Positions 43,822 to 58,500 of a stretch of DNA of 64,000 nt are shown piece by piece. The notes beneath the pieces are model-generated. The model worked only from the letters and a program-made list of their open reading frames with translations, was not told where the DNA came from and made no database searches. Source of the stretch: Eutrigla gurnardus (Eukaryota > Chordata > Actinopteri > Perciformes > Triglidae); the NCBI GenBank assembly GCA_963514095.1, contig OY741276.1, positions 20,881,695-20,945,694 on the forward strand, written 5' to 3'. Every line of letters begins with the position of its first letter. The stretch's first letter is position 1. The position numbers and the translations under genes are program-made.

Positions 43822-46800
43822 ATGGCAGATGACGAACTTGCTGCGTTCAGGGAGCGTTGGAAAGAAGAAATAACGTGTAATAAAGAGGAGCAGTCCCCTG
43901 CTTCCGCTTCCTTGGATCTTCCTGGTCAGTCGGGGCAGAGTAACTTGAAGAATATTTATTTCGACGACGAAGATCTCCCCGAGGCCCGTAGTCCTTCTAA
44001 ACCAGAAGATGAGGACCAGCCTAAATATGTGTCCATTGCACGTAGTTTGCTGGACGGGAGGACCAGTCCTCTGCGGGACAGGATTCAGGAGGAGAGAAGG
44101 AGGAGAAAGAGGCAGTATCAAAACACAACCAGCGAGTGCAGAACCTCCCTTCAGCAGCACCAACAACAGCCTAAGAGGAAGGTCAAGAAAGACAAGGAGC
44201 TGCTGGATCAACTCATTCAGGATCTGGTATTATGATGATGATGATGATGATGATGATGGTGGTTGTGGTGATGCGGATGGTGGTTGACCAGAATCTAATT
44301 GTTTCCTTCGCAGAATGAGGTCAATGACATACCCTTCTTTGACATTGAGTTGCCGTACGAGTTAGCCTTGAAGATATTCCAATACCTGGACCGTACCGAG
44401 CTGGGCCGCTGTGCACAGGTAAGCTGCTGTGGTGAAAAACGAAACAAGTGGGTGCAATATAAAAGGAGCCTTACACCAGACCAACAGCATCAAGCAACAT
44501 GCTCGCCTTATTGTGTGTGTAATGACATGCAATAGTCCAGTTAGCCTCCACAGAATGCCATGAAGGATATATCACTGTAAAGCTTCGACTACAATCTCTC
44601 CATCAGTCACATTTTCACAAGAACAACCGAATTTGACCTTTGACTGCTAACGCTGTGATTGGGCCTTGCATTGTCAATATAAACATGTTACAACTGATGA
44701 GGCCCAATTCAGTCACATTAGGTCATAGTCAAGGTGCTAAAGACTAAAGGACTCGTGATTTGATAAAAACCATAAAGAAAAACAAAGCAAAAGGGGAAAT
44801 AAATAGTAGGTTAATTTTCTCTATTGAGGAAAACATATACATGTATTTGCTCTTTTTTCTGAATTAACAAAATAATTATCTTGGCAATTCTGAAAGGTTT
44901 TAATGGAAAATAAATCTTGTATATAATTAATATTAGTATTATTAATGGTTCACACCATTACACCATGCTCAAGTTAATTTTCCGCTCGTTAAATCTTCGT
45001 CAGCTGGTGAAATGCTAAATTAAATTCCTGAAAAAGCCAAAACATGCACAGAATAATTTTTTTCTTGGCCCTTTGGCATCCTTTCCTGTAAAGTGAGTGC
45101 AGCTTGCTGATTGTGCACAACAGAATACTTGCTTGTGAAATTCCTAAAAACACACTTACCTTGCACTTCCCCGAACATGCACAATTGCCACGGGCAGCAT
45201 CTATAGCTTATGTGACTTTGATTGGTGTAGATTAATAAATCTTCATACATTTGCACAATTACATTTCGTGTGGCCAACCTGCAGCATGTGCTGCGGTCCG
45301 CTTGGCAGCCGGCCGGCCTCGTTAAGCACAAACAAGTGAAGTGATGCAAGCTGGTAATGTATGCTGACTCACCCCACGGTTACACTCTCCAATCTCCTCC
45401 CAGGTGAGCAGGGCATGGAGAGTCCTTGCAGAGGACGGCGTTCTGTGGTTCAAGATGTGCACGGGGGAGGGCCATCATCAGGATGCCAGCGTGTCTGACT
45501 CCCCCTGCTGGAAGAGCACGCTGCGAGACTGCAGGAACTCGGCCAAAACGGTGCGCGCCAACTGGAAGGTGAGCTCGAGTTGTTCCACCGCGGTGAACCC
45601 AAATTCAGCTCCGCCGCTGGAGTTTGTCTGTTGAAACTGCTGCACAATGTATTGTGCATCAGCAGTAGACCATGGCTACGTCTTAGGTTTAACTGTAATT
45701 TCTATTTTCAATATAATAAAATGTGATAAACATCTCTCAATTTGGGATTTTGACGTCTATGAGGGGAGAGTTTACTTTTTAAATTGGAAGGAAAATCATA
45801 ATAATGAGTTTAATTTTCTCTATAGTTTAGTTGGATTGTTAAGTGTTCTGCTTGTACATCCATTTAATCTAAAAGAATTACATGAATACAAATAGGGCAA
45901 TGCAGTTTCGTTGTATTTTCAGGAGTAGGCTGGCTTGCAGTACCATGATGTGTTTGTGTTAAAGATGAAACAGTTTCTCAGCAAGTAATATTTTCTGTCC
46001 AGAATCGAGTGGGATCCATCAGCCAGCTGCAGTTCGAGCTGGGGAAGGTGCTGTGTGACGTCAGCTCCTGTAACAACTTTGTCTTGGCTGGGTGAGTTTC
46101 ATGACCTCCCAGCATGCTCCTGACATCAGCTGTAAATATGACTGCACATATACTCTGAATTCATCTGCCCGGTTTTTCTTTGCCATGCCGCATAATTGTC
46201 GGTATAAAATCTTCTGATTTATGTTTGAAATGATGTCACATTTAGACCTCAGGCTTTGATTGAATGAAAACCAAACTTTTAAATTAAGTAGTTTGGGAAT
46301 TTAAATTCCTAGTGGCTAAAACATGATATTATTGAAAAACAGCTATATTAATTATAATAATAGAAAAAATAATTAAAAGCAGTAATACTAGTATTGGTGT
46401 ATATAATAGAATGATAATAATATTAGCAGAAATAATAGTAGTAATATGACTACTACTGCTTATAATTGCAGCAACGGATATACTAGAATGATAATCGCAG
46501 TAATAATAGAACTATGACAGGTAATAATGAGAATAACAGGGGTGTCGTGCGAGGCCGTGGCAGCAGGTGCAGCAACGTCCAGGTGTAACCCCGATCCATG
46601 GAAACCTGCGAGACGAAAAAGCACAAAGCCTGCTGGGAAGCAGCCAGGCAGCAGTTGAGACATGTGACGGTCCACAGTGTTGCTCCTTTGACCAGATTTT
46701 GTTGATATTGCGGTTGAGTTTTCTGCTCGTGAATGAATGTCGAAACATATTATTTTCTTACTAATGACCCAAGAAACGTGTAAACCAAACCTGCCTGAAA

Positions 46801-47514
46801 CAAACGGGCTGAGACAGTGATGGATTGCGCCGGCCCACTCGAGCAGGATCGGGCTGCCCACAAGGAGCTGAGCAACGTCTCCAGGGAGTGATGTGATTAG
46901 ATTCCCCTCACTGCTCCTGTGTCTCATCGGAGGAGACGGTGTGTTTGTATCTCGTCAGGTTAACAGGTGTAGGACACCGAAACAGTCTAGACATGGAATA
47001 AAGCACTTTGTAAAATGTGAACAGTCATAAATCTTTCCTTTTATTTGTACCCTTGCCTTGCCTATTAACAAATTCCCAACATCAATACTTTCCCCATTAT
47101 TGGTACTTAAAGGGCAATTCATCAAAGTGGAAGTACTTGAATTTGTTTAACTAGAAACAAATCAATATCGGTTAAGAGTAATCCAGAACGATTCACTCAC
47201 ATCCACAAAATCTCGTTAGGAACGCGCTGGAATGAGATCTGGCACTTAAAAAGGCAGCAGGAGACGTCGTCTCATTAACCAGGCAACCCTTGGAGTCACG
47301 CGGCGACACGAAGGCCACGTCCGATGAGGCGTGCGGGAAGATTACGGCAGTCGTTCTCCGCACAAAGTTTCCTCCACATGAAAGTTTTGACGAATGACTT
47401 GGATGAGATTCAGCATCAGCATCCTGTCGCTAGTCGGCGTCGAGGTGATGCACCAATTAAGTGGAAGTGTGTATTCCTATTGTTTGCTTCCTGCCAAACC
47501 CCGCCATGCCAGAG

Positions 47515-47597
<83 letters not shown>

Positions 47598-50500
47598 CTC
47601 CCTCTGCCACTCTCGCTGTGTCACACACACTCAGACATGATGGTATCTGTGGAGGTGGTAACGCTGGCTGTTTGTCGTCTCCCACAGTGAGAACTCATTG
47701 ACTTGGACTTGAACAGAAGCCTATTGAGGGCGAGGGGGTGATTTTGGGGCGGGGGTGACTGATATCAGAGCATCAGAATGGGGAAAAGCAGGATGAACTC
47801 GAACTTGACTTTACTGGTGCTGATTGTTAACATTCATAAATCAGGTTATGGGACGTTTGTATAATTAATGCAAACTTAACAATCACTGGGGAGATTGGCG
47901 ACCTCTGTTGACCTCTACGCTGCGTACCGTCAGCCTGGTTGGATGGATAAGAAGCCTGTTGGGTTCCTCTTTGTACAAATGGATATGGAGCAAAGCTTTT
48001 AGTTTCTTGAAGAGGAAAGGTGGGAAGCCGGTGGAAGAATTGCAGTTTTATTTAGTAAATTAATGTATTATCAATTTATCTCCATTCATTGATTCATTGT
48101 TCTGTCTGTAAAATAGCAAACGCCCCGACCAGATTACCAGAGCCTTTAAATGTCTTGATTGAAAGCAACAAACTAGAGAAACTGGAACAAGAAAATGTTG
48201 GTTGTTTACTTGAAATATCACTCAAATGAGTAAATTCTTGATCATCAAGTGTTTTTTTTTTATAGTTTCCGCTCTAAACAGTGTTGATTTATCAGGTTGT
48301 GGATTGACAGAAAATGATTTGACAACGATTTCTAAAATGGATCAGTTCTTAAAGGGATTCATTGTTTTAAACGACAAACAAAAAGGTTTTTGCTGAGTGC
48401 ATTGGCTTCACTTCCTGCTGTAGATCATCCCAATAAACCGCCAGTAATAAGGGTTGAAATGTTCAGCCTTGTTCCGCTCAAACAACACCCCTGTAGTCCT
48501 GGAAAGATCGTGTAACAAAGCTTTAAGAAAACAAAACAACAACGAGTCAGAGTGAGCAAAGGAGGAAGGCGTGAGAGGGGAAATGATTCAGAGGTGAGAG
48601 GGTGACGTCAGGTATCCTCGAGGAGACTAACTTGTCAGCCCACGATGGAAAAATGGGCAATAATTCTGCCGTCACATTCATCAGCCTTTTTGTGCAGAGC
48701 GAAATATTTGAATTGTGCATGTTCGGCGTGATGTGAAAAAAAGTTCTATAGCGCTTTGGACAAAAGTGTCCAAGATGTAAATGTGGTGTGCCTGTTTGTG
48801 TGTCAGGTACACGTCTGGTGACGTGAGGCTGTGGGACACGCTGCACTGGGACTCGGCAGCCTCCTTCCTGAAGGGTAACAGCCTGTCGGCCCTCTCCAAC
48901 CCCAGACCTTATGTCAGTCACGTCCAGGTCAACAGCGCGGTGGCTGCTGCTGCTTATGAAGATGGTGAGTGTGTATGCTTGTTTATGCACTGTGATCCTG
49001 TGGTAAACTAGAACAGGCAGAAATGTATTTGTTACATCGTCTGAAAGTTTGAATGAATCCATTTGAGTTACTCGTCTCAGTGCGGTTATTAAAGTACTAA
49101 GGGACTGCCTGTCGCTGTCTTGGCTGTAGGCTGTGTGGACCTGTGGAGCACAGAGACAGGTGGGGAGCCCATCCACCACTACCAGAGCCCAGAGAGGATC
49201 CAGGCCCTGGCCCTGAGCCCCGACAGTCCCGTCCTGGGTTCTGCTGCCGGGCGTGACGTTCGACTGGACCACGCCGACGATCGCGGCTACTGGAGGACCC
49301 TCTGCCGGGCTCAGCTCCCCAAGACTGTAAGACCGGCGCTATTAATCCTCATGTATGAAATGCTGCAACTGATGTGTTGTGTGTATTTTCCTATAATAAA
49401 TAAATAATGCTAGAAGCGTTACAAAGGGTGACTTTGGTATTTGTCAACCTTTCATCCCCTTTATGTTCTCATGTTTTCATCCCTCAACATCAGTGAAGAT
49501 CCACTATTGGTGCTCGTTTTAACCAGGCTCACCACAAACACATAAAAGAGTGAGACGCTGTACTTTCTCCATCTTGTCTGCGTGGCAGGTGGAGCGGCTG
49601 GTTGTGGTGCCAGGCAGAGGGCAGCAGTGGCCGCTGGCGGCTCTGGCGGTGGGAGAGACCATGTACCTGTTGGACCCGCGGGAGGAGAAGCCAAGGAACC
49701 TGCACTCGGTCTACGATCATCCCGTCACCTGCCTGGATGCCTCCGACTCCCATGTTGCACTCGGAGTGAAGCGCACGGGCTGGGCCATGCACGATGGAGG
49801 AAACAAGGTGGGCGCAGTGTCTCCACACCGTTTCTGTTGAATATGAAGTAGTTTTTCTAGTCATTAATAGATGGAACATTTTAAGCGGACTTGTTGATAT
49901 GTTGCCCTCTTAGTCGTATAAAAGAAGGATCCAAATTGATTATAGACATCATGAAGTATTTCACATCCCAGCATCATTCCTAAAAATTCAACTGCTACTA
50001 ATAAATTGGATTTGAAGTCCCTTTCATGTAGCCCAAGTATACTTGACATACAGAAAACAAGGCAAGTCATTAGTCTAGATGAATGACCCCATCTGCTCCC
50101 CGTGTTGCTGCATTTGCTCCTCCAAGTTGCTAAACTCTGAACAGACTGTACTGTAGTATCTGCATCCACCACCCTGTTTTGAGCAAGGAGCGCCTGCAAA
50201 TACACATTTTGAACTCTCAGTGTGTTTGGCGCCGAGCGTGCAGCCCTGGCAGAAGCTTCACAAATAACAATTTCACCAATATGTGAAGTGAAGCAGGAAC
50301 AGTTCAGGCTGATATTGTGACGATGATGATTATCTCGTCCATTGTGACCAGCGTGTGGAGCGATCTAGTGTTTGTATGTTAATGGGACTGATGGAGCTGC
50401 ATCAATGCCTCTTTTGTGCTTTCTGGAATTGAAATGTCTCAGGAAGACAAATAAACCTCAACAAAACCTTGACTCTCGACAAAATAGATGGCGAAGCCTC

Positions 50501-52527
50501 GGAGGTGTGCAGCTGGATTTTAGATGTTATTATAGTCTTAATACTAATTGATATGAAAGGTTGCCAGAAGAGTTGGAAAGGTCTGTGTGCTCTTAACATC
50601 TGAATGATGGAAAAAAAGAAAATGGTAAAATCATCGGATTAATCTTTTGGCTAAATCTTGTCTGCCTCCTTCCTTTTTAAATACAGAGCACAGTTCTGGG
50701 TTCCTTACATTAAGACTGGTTTAGCTGGTGTGAATTTGAGGTGCAGTGTAAACAAAGATGGTTCTCTCTCTTGACAGCATGATCACTATTACTCGTGTCC
50801 CCTTAGACCCGGCTGGTCCCCTTAGAAATGAATGCCATGTACCTGTTGGGGATTTGTTAATAGCAGAACTAGCTGGCTTAAATAGCAACAAGTCCTCATT
50901 GGGCCGTGCTCCTAATTACTACAGCCTTAAAGGGTACTTTGGTAAACTTTGGCTCCCCGAGCTGCACCTGTTTTCTTCTAATAATATTGTGTTACTAAGC
51001 ACCTCGGGCACATAATTGACTCTTAAGCCTTTACTTAGAAAGCACAAAGAGCCATGAGACAAAGACTCTGTTGGGATCAGCAGGCAGCGATGTCATTGCG
51101 CTTTAAAGCTTCATCCACATATTGTTTTGTCTTAAAACGAAGGATGAAGAAAAGCTGCTGCATCCAGAGATAATGATGTCATTAATAAAGCGGCCGTTAT
51201 TCGCCGCAGCGACCGACTGGCCAAACGGAAGCTTTTAGAAACAGCAAGCGCCACCCGAGCAATCTGTTTGTTATTGACGGGTTTTTGGCAACGCGTCTCC
51301 GCTGACATCACCCCTGTTAGAAAAGATACACCGATTCAGCGGCAGCTCGAAAGCACCACATAGTGGACCGAGGGGAGAGTAGCAGTAAGGGACATAACAG
51401 CCTCACCTTATCAGGAAACAAAGCCACATTGCCTGAAGTAGAGGCAAAGATTGTTGATGTCCATTAATCAGTGTAACTGATGAACTCGTAGTCAAGATGG
51501 TTTTCAGTATTTACTGAAACTGTTTGATTGGACTGTATTGAATTAATTTCATTCAGAGCTGAAATTATAAAAGAATTAATCGATCAGAATGATAAAAAAA
51601 CTGTATTTAGATGTTTGATTATTATAAAGGGAAAATGCTAATCATTATCTGATTGTAGTTACTCCAATATAAGATGTTTTTGACCATTTAAAATGTAATA
51701 TCTTTTGAGAAAGACATTTTACAGACGATATGATTGATTTTAAACAATAATCAGCAGTTAAATCAATAATAAATAGTTGCCACAGTAATTATTAACGTTT
51801 AGGTTTTATTAATGAAGAATAATCAAATGATTGTTGATGTTTTTCAGTTTTTCAGTGTGGGGAAGATCCCTGATTTCCTTCATTTTCTTTTCCTACCTGT
51901 TTTGTAGCCGTTTTTAAACTCAAGCTGCTGATGTAGCCCTGAAAAACAAATTTGAGGATAAAAAGCAGCAGCTCCTTTCCCAGCATGCTCGCATTTTAGA
52001 TTCACTCCATTGTATTCACAGGACCAAAAGCACAAGGACAAACTCTTTAAACTTCCTTGTTTCCATAGTGATCTTCGCCCAAACTCACAGCTCAACTATG
52101 CCAGTTCATGATTAGCATACCTCTCTTACTAATTAAAATATTTCACAAATGTAATTAACCTGTCTGTCACTCTTGTCACGCTTCCAGCAGTAATTTCGTA
52201 CTGCGAAGGAGAGAAAGCATGAATTGGCTGCCGCCGTTAGTGATGCAGCCTTTCCTTTCCGAAAACATATGCTTCATTAAAATCTGTCAATATGGCATCC
52301 ACGGAAGCCATCTCACACCTTTGTGAGTGAAACATTTTCATTTGCAGCATCGTGACTTTCGATCAACCTCAACTTCCATCGCTGTGTTTTTGTTAACTTT
52401 GTTCAGGCAGCTGTCAACACAAAGTACAAAAGCTGCTTTTTTTTTATTGACGCAAGTTAATTTAGCTTGCTTTGTCTTCTAGCCCTCCCCATCTTTGTGT
52501 GTGTGTGTGTGTGTGTGTCTGTGTCTG

Positions 52528-52588
<61 letters not shown>

Positions 52589-55500
52589 TCCGGAGCCAGT
52601 CTCCAGATCCTCATTACTACTCGCCACCTTCTTGCCAGTGGACCGGGGGGCACCCAGCCACCCACCCACCAAGCTCGTGGCTGTCAACACAGCCTGGCAT
52701 CGTCGCTGGCAAACTATCCGTCCACTGCAGTGGGTCTATCACGGAGCACTCTCTGTCATCCTCTCACTGCCTCGAGTTCAGAGGGCTGGATGCATGAGAA
52801 GGCAGACTGAAGGGCACGTATGTAGGTGGGGTTTATAGGAGTATGGAAGTACGAACCCAAGCAGCACAGCTTTCACAGAAATGTAACTCCTCACACTCAG
52901 AAGAAGTGAATAGTATGTGAGTATGGAATATCTATCTCATGTTGAGATGAGGCTATTACATCCTACAAGAATGCTATGCGAAGTTACTGCTGCAGTTACA
53001 AGCAGGTTTCAGGTGAACAATGCAATAGCAGCACACCCGCTTCAGTGCAGCGCTGTATTGCTGAGGGTGGGTTGAGTATACTGGTTGAATAAAGGGACAA
53101 GCTGACGGGTTGGTAGTAAAACATCTTTTCTGATGGTTATAGTGAGTCTGTGATGTGAGTGTAACAGCTTGTGGGCTTCGTTTCCTTTCAGTCAGCCAAT
53201 CCACATTACACACAGTAGCTTAGCCGCCGCTAAGCAGACACACAGTTTGGTGAGTTTAATTTGTTTTTTTTTGGCAAATGTATTCCACAACGACTTCGGT
53301 TCAGATTTTGAGTTTGGAGAAAGCACGTTGGATGAGATTTACAGCCCAGGGTTGTATTCATTCAGTCACACGTTATGGCAACGGCCGTCGCAGACACACC
53401 TGGCTGAGATCTGCACTTTTCTGTATGGATGTGAGGGAACGGACCACTACGCTGTGCACCTGAGGCCATCGGGTTAATATGGTGGTGAACTGAGCCGGAT
53501 GAATATCACTTCACTGAAACTACTTTCACTGAAATAACTAATCGCATGCATACACTCCTACCCTTAGCCAGGATGCAGTATTCTCCTCCTTATATTACCC
53601 TCTGAGGCCTTCTGGATTGCAGACAGAAAAAGAAAAAATCACAACATTGGAATTTCATCATTTTGACCTGAAAGCTGAAAGTGCTGTGGGTTCACTGTTA
53701 GTATTTGCTAAAAAAAAATGTCTATGATTGTTCTCAATGTTGTGGTGTCTTAATGTAGTATCTTGGAGGGATTTTTAATCATTTTATTTTTTGTTTGATT
53801 GGTAAAATTGTGGTTAAATTTGACACCAAATCTGTATAACATATGTTGTCAACCCAAAAATTGCTGCAAAAACGTTTGAGCGAAAAGTGAAATACACTTC
53901 CCTCATGTCTACTCCCTTCATTTGTTCCTTTAGCCTTTGTCTAATTAGTTTCAGCTTCAACCAACAGCTTCTAACCACAAAGAGTCAAGAAGCACCACCA
54001 AACTACTCTGTGATTTGGCTTTTAGTTTTCTTGTGCCTTGCCCACTAGCATCTTGTTTGTCCAGAGAGTAATCAAATACAGCTGTACACAGACTTCTCTG
54101 TGGAAGTACACAAAACAAAGCAACTGTTGTATACTTCAAGCAAGTTTCCCAATCTGCTGTGGGATAACTTGGAAATGCCAAACCACAAAGCTGCCATTAT
54201 CATGCATCTGGTCCAATGTGCTAATCTCTGTTTGTCCACATGGCGTCTCAGCCGAATGCAGCTCTGAATCCATATTTGTTTCAGATGTGGGTGTTTAGCG
54301 CGTGACAGGAATGGGGCATCATGGGCCACGGAAAAGCCGGCAGGCCGGATTTTATTCAGACCCTTTACCTTGGCCGAGGATTTCACTTTGTTAGTCTCTC
54401 TGTCTGCTCGATGGAGCAGAGTGAACTCAGCGAGCGGCGAGTCCTGTTGGAAACAATTGGCCCTTCATGGCTTCCATTCCTAATGTGTGATATTCCAGAG
54501 ATGACAAGATTAATTGGAAGCCAAAACCAAAGCCTGCTCTTTGGACACATGTATTCAACAATCCAGGCGACGGCAACGTGAACATGAAAGGTTTTCTCCA
54601 AAGTGCAGCAATAATTGCCAAATTTCTTCATCTTTGTAAAAGCAAAGAGAGTGATTGCATTAACATCTCTATACAAGCCGCCATTAGAGATTCCTTTGTC
54701 AGCAAGCCTCAGCGGTGCTCCAGCAAGTGCATTAACCTACCAGCTTCCTCTATCCTCACGGCCATGATTATCCGTCCTCAAAGTGTGCCGCTGCAGTCTA
54801 TAAACAGCCCTCTTCATAATCACAAAGCAGCTCCTTTGCCTCCCTCAGGGACATTTCTTCATTTTAGTGAGCGGGTTGGGCATATATTTAATAAAAGCGA
54901 TCTTTACCGAAAACTCTAATGATTCATTGAGAACAGCAGGCTGGACCTGATTCCTGCGCCCCCTTCCCTCTTTCTCAGCTAACCCCCCCCTCCCCTCTCT
55001 CTCTCCTCCGCTGTCCAAATCCTATCAAGCTGTCATTTCAAAGTCCGGTGTGATTTGGGCTTTGCCCCGGGGTGGTGCGCAATTACAGCGCTGCTTGGCC
55101 CAAATGAGGGACACACAAAAACTGCTGGCACCTCCTCAAGGCTTACATCATGCCTGTTTTACATTTTTTTTAAATGTATTTACCTCCCGCTAAACTTCTT
55201 TTTCTTTGTCACCGTCTCACTTTCTTCCTGTCTACCTTCTGTCTCTCTCTCTCTCCCTCCCTCCTTAGTTTAATTTCTTAATCATTTTAATTATTCAAAG
55301 ATAATTTTGCCTGGCGGTTATCCTGTTTGTTCTGTCTCATTTGGATGAGAAAACATCAGCCACTAATTGACCAATTAGGCCAGCTCCAGATGACATCATT
55401 GTAGTTCGTATGAAGAAAGTTTGTTGCAGCCATTCAGCCTTCGGCAATGGTGTGCATCCCTGTCCATAATTAAAGAATGCCCATAGGATGATTTATGTTC

Positions 55501-58500
55501 CTTTATTTTTTCACCCGGATTTACGACGCTTTGCTTTTAATGAGTTGGCAAAGCTTCACTTCTCTTAGCTGTGTTCGGCTTTTGGATGATACATGATACC
55601 CGATATTGGCAGTTCCATCTCAGTGTGTCGTTTTAAATTGTGCAGAGAATTAGCAGGAGGGAGAGGAAACGAGAGTCGGAGCAGATTTTAAGCTCACCAA
55701 CAGAAGGTCAGACTTTGTTCGATATTAGATTGATTTATTTCATTTATCATTGATAATATTCTACACCACATGTAGAAAGCAAATTACACACTTATTTGGC
55801 GAGTTGTTAGGAAAGATATTTTAAAAGAAGGATTTGAGGAAATAGGAAGCAGGTTAACTTCTCATATAACGTGGTATCATCTCAAACGGTTTGATGCTCA
55901 TGTGCGTTCCTGCTTTTCAGATCCACGTCTACAGTCTTGAGACGGCCAGATCTGTGGCTTGTGTGGGCGACTCGCTGGGAGATTTCACCTGCGTCAACCT
56001 GAGAGACAGCCCTCCTCACCTGCTGCTGTGTGGAAACAAAGACAGGAGGTAGGACATCACAAGAGAGAGACAAAAACACACACCTTCAGACAAACGGGAG
56101 ACGGCGGGAAAGAAACTCCCAACACTCACTGACTGGGGTTCATTTAAACATGACAAATGGTTGAAGCTGAGCCAAGATCCTAAGCTGAAAGGTGTGTCTG
56201 TATAATAGCCTTCCCACAGTGGCACCTGATGGAGGACTACTCAGTCTCTCTGATGCCATGAAACACAAAGCTGAGTAAAATAGAGAACGGTGGCATCGGC
56301 GTGCGTGGATGTGAGACGTTTTGTCCTTTGTGTTGAATAGAGATGTCTGTCTGTCTCCTCCGTTACCTGAGATACTACAGACAAAAAAAACCATCTGGCC
56401 ATTCTTGATCCCATCCGGCGCCGACGCACGCACCCATGCATGCGCACACGCTTGCCTCAGCGCTAACCTGGCTCTCCAGATGAGGGAAAAGGCTCATAAA
56501 AGAGCCATTCATCTATTCTGCACTTGTTAGCGGGTGCTGTGGTGCACGAGCTGGCAGGAGGAGAAAAATCCCTGGCGTGTCTTGGTCCAGACCTGCCCCT
56601 GCTGTTCCTATTCAGCACCAAATCCATCTGGCTGTTGAGTGGTTGGCTTAAAGCGCAAGACAGACCACACCATATTGTTAAGGTTTTGTTTTTTCCCCCG
56701 CTCTCTTAATAGTTATGACTCCTAGCAACCGTACGGAAACATTTCCCGTTAAACGTCAAGTGCCAAATGTTCAGCACTGTTTTGAATTTCATTTTTTTCT
56801 TCCTAGCCAGAGCATTGTTCGTGTTTATCCAATTCCTTTCTGCTCTACTTTTGGTCTTCGCCTTCTGACGGATGTGTAGTTTCGTTCAGAGATTTGGCTC
56901 TTCCACTTTGGCCCCAGCTGATGCAGCGCACAATCAAAGACAAATGGGGGAGACAGTGGGCGATCTTGGCCGTCTGACAGGATGGCTTAAGGCCAGAGCC
57001 TAATGCATCCTTTCTCTCTGTCCAAATGAGTTTTGTCCCTCCTGTTTTTTTGCGGGATCCAGGGAGCAAATGAGCGGTCCTGATAGGGGCTGTTTGGAAG
57101 AAGGCCACATCTGTGCAGACAGAAGATGTGGGCCAAGAGCAAAATTGGATACAGTAAGGGAAAAGGAAGTATTAGTGAGGGTCATACCTGTGGCTATTGG
57201 TCAGTTACCACTATGCAGGCCTGCAGTTGTTTGGTCGTGCCTCGAGACCACTTGAAATCTAAGATAACAAAATACAAATGTCTTCAAACTGAGTTTTAGT
57301 CACACTAGTAACACGTTCCAGCGATCACAACCTTGGCCACAGTAGAATGAAATCTCTCGAAAACCATGAGATGGAGATTGTAATTTTGTACGGACTTTCG
57401 TGGTCCTCAGAGGATGAGTCCTACTGACTTTGGTGATCACCTGACATTTAATCTATGCAGCAAAAAAATGACAAATCTACAAAATTTTGTACAGACAGTC
57501 GTGTTTTCTAGAAGAAAAACCTTGATGACTTTGAGTAGCTTCCCCATGTAGCTCACGCTGTCTCCTTAACTACAGGATGGATCACCAGAAATCATGTGCA
57601 GAGATTCATGGTCCCCAGGATGAGTTTTTTTTATTATTTGATCAGTAGTTCAGTTTATTACCAAATAACCCTGCAAAAACAAATGAGATCCAGCCTCAGC
57701 GGTTCTTTGTGACCATGTTAGCCTTTTGCTCAGAGTAACACAGGCTTCAGTACAATGAGCTAGCATGTCTGTAGTGTAGTTGTATTGACTGGCTTTTTAT
57801 TTGATGGGAGAAGGTAGAATACACAGTCCTCTACATCACCTTAAGTGGCCCTTGACACATTCTTGCAGGAAAAAAAAACGAAATGAATATTTTTCCATGT
57901 ACATTTTTCACCTGTTGTGGAATTTGGTCTATTCGGGACACGTGACAGGACCTCCTCGACCTTGGAATAGAGAAAGCTACAGGTGTTCAACCCACAGGTT
58001 GTAACCGCAACGTCTGCCGAGCAGAAAAACCTGGAAGTTTGGCAATAAACTCCGCTTGCTCTGCAACAGCCCAACTGTGTTAGAATGTTAAAAGCATCCA
58101 TTTGTATGGAATTCCAAACAAGTCAAGTTTTGATCACCAAATCACAGATATGCATCAAACCATAATCCTCAGCATATAATGATAATGCCGGGCGCAGCTG
58201 CAGGAAACTAAACTGGAGTTATCCGAGCCTTTCCAACACTGAGCTCCTCCTGATTAATGAAGTGGAGTCTGGCCACTGACAGCTCACTGAAGACGGACAC
58301 TAGATTGATGGTTCCCTGCGGTCTGCCAGTAATGCTCCGTCCTCATTGTTTAAATGTGTGCCTCCATCACGTAATGCCACTAAACAGGCAGAAACAAACT
58401 GCAGACAACAAGAAGGCCCATTTAGCCATTTAACTGTGATTCTTGAAAACATTTGTGTGAGCGGAAATGAAATGTGTTTGAGTCCCCAGAGGGAATTTGA

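Noticed and set aside
48547..49272. 241-codon minus-strand open frame, the longest in the window
   Set aside because: It spans two fbxw8 exons (48807-48964, 49130-49326) and the intron between them on the opposite strand. Its sequence has no domain features, so it is a shadow.
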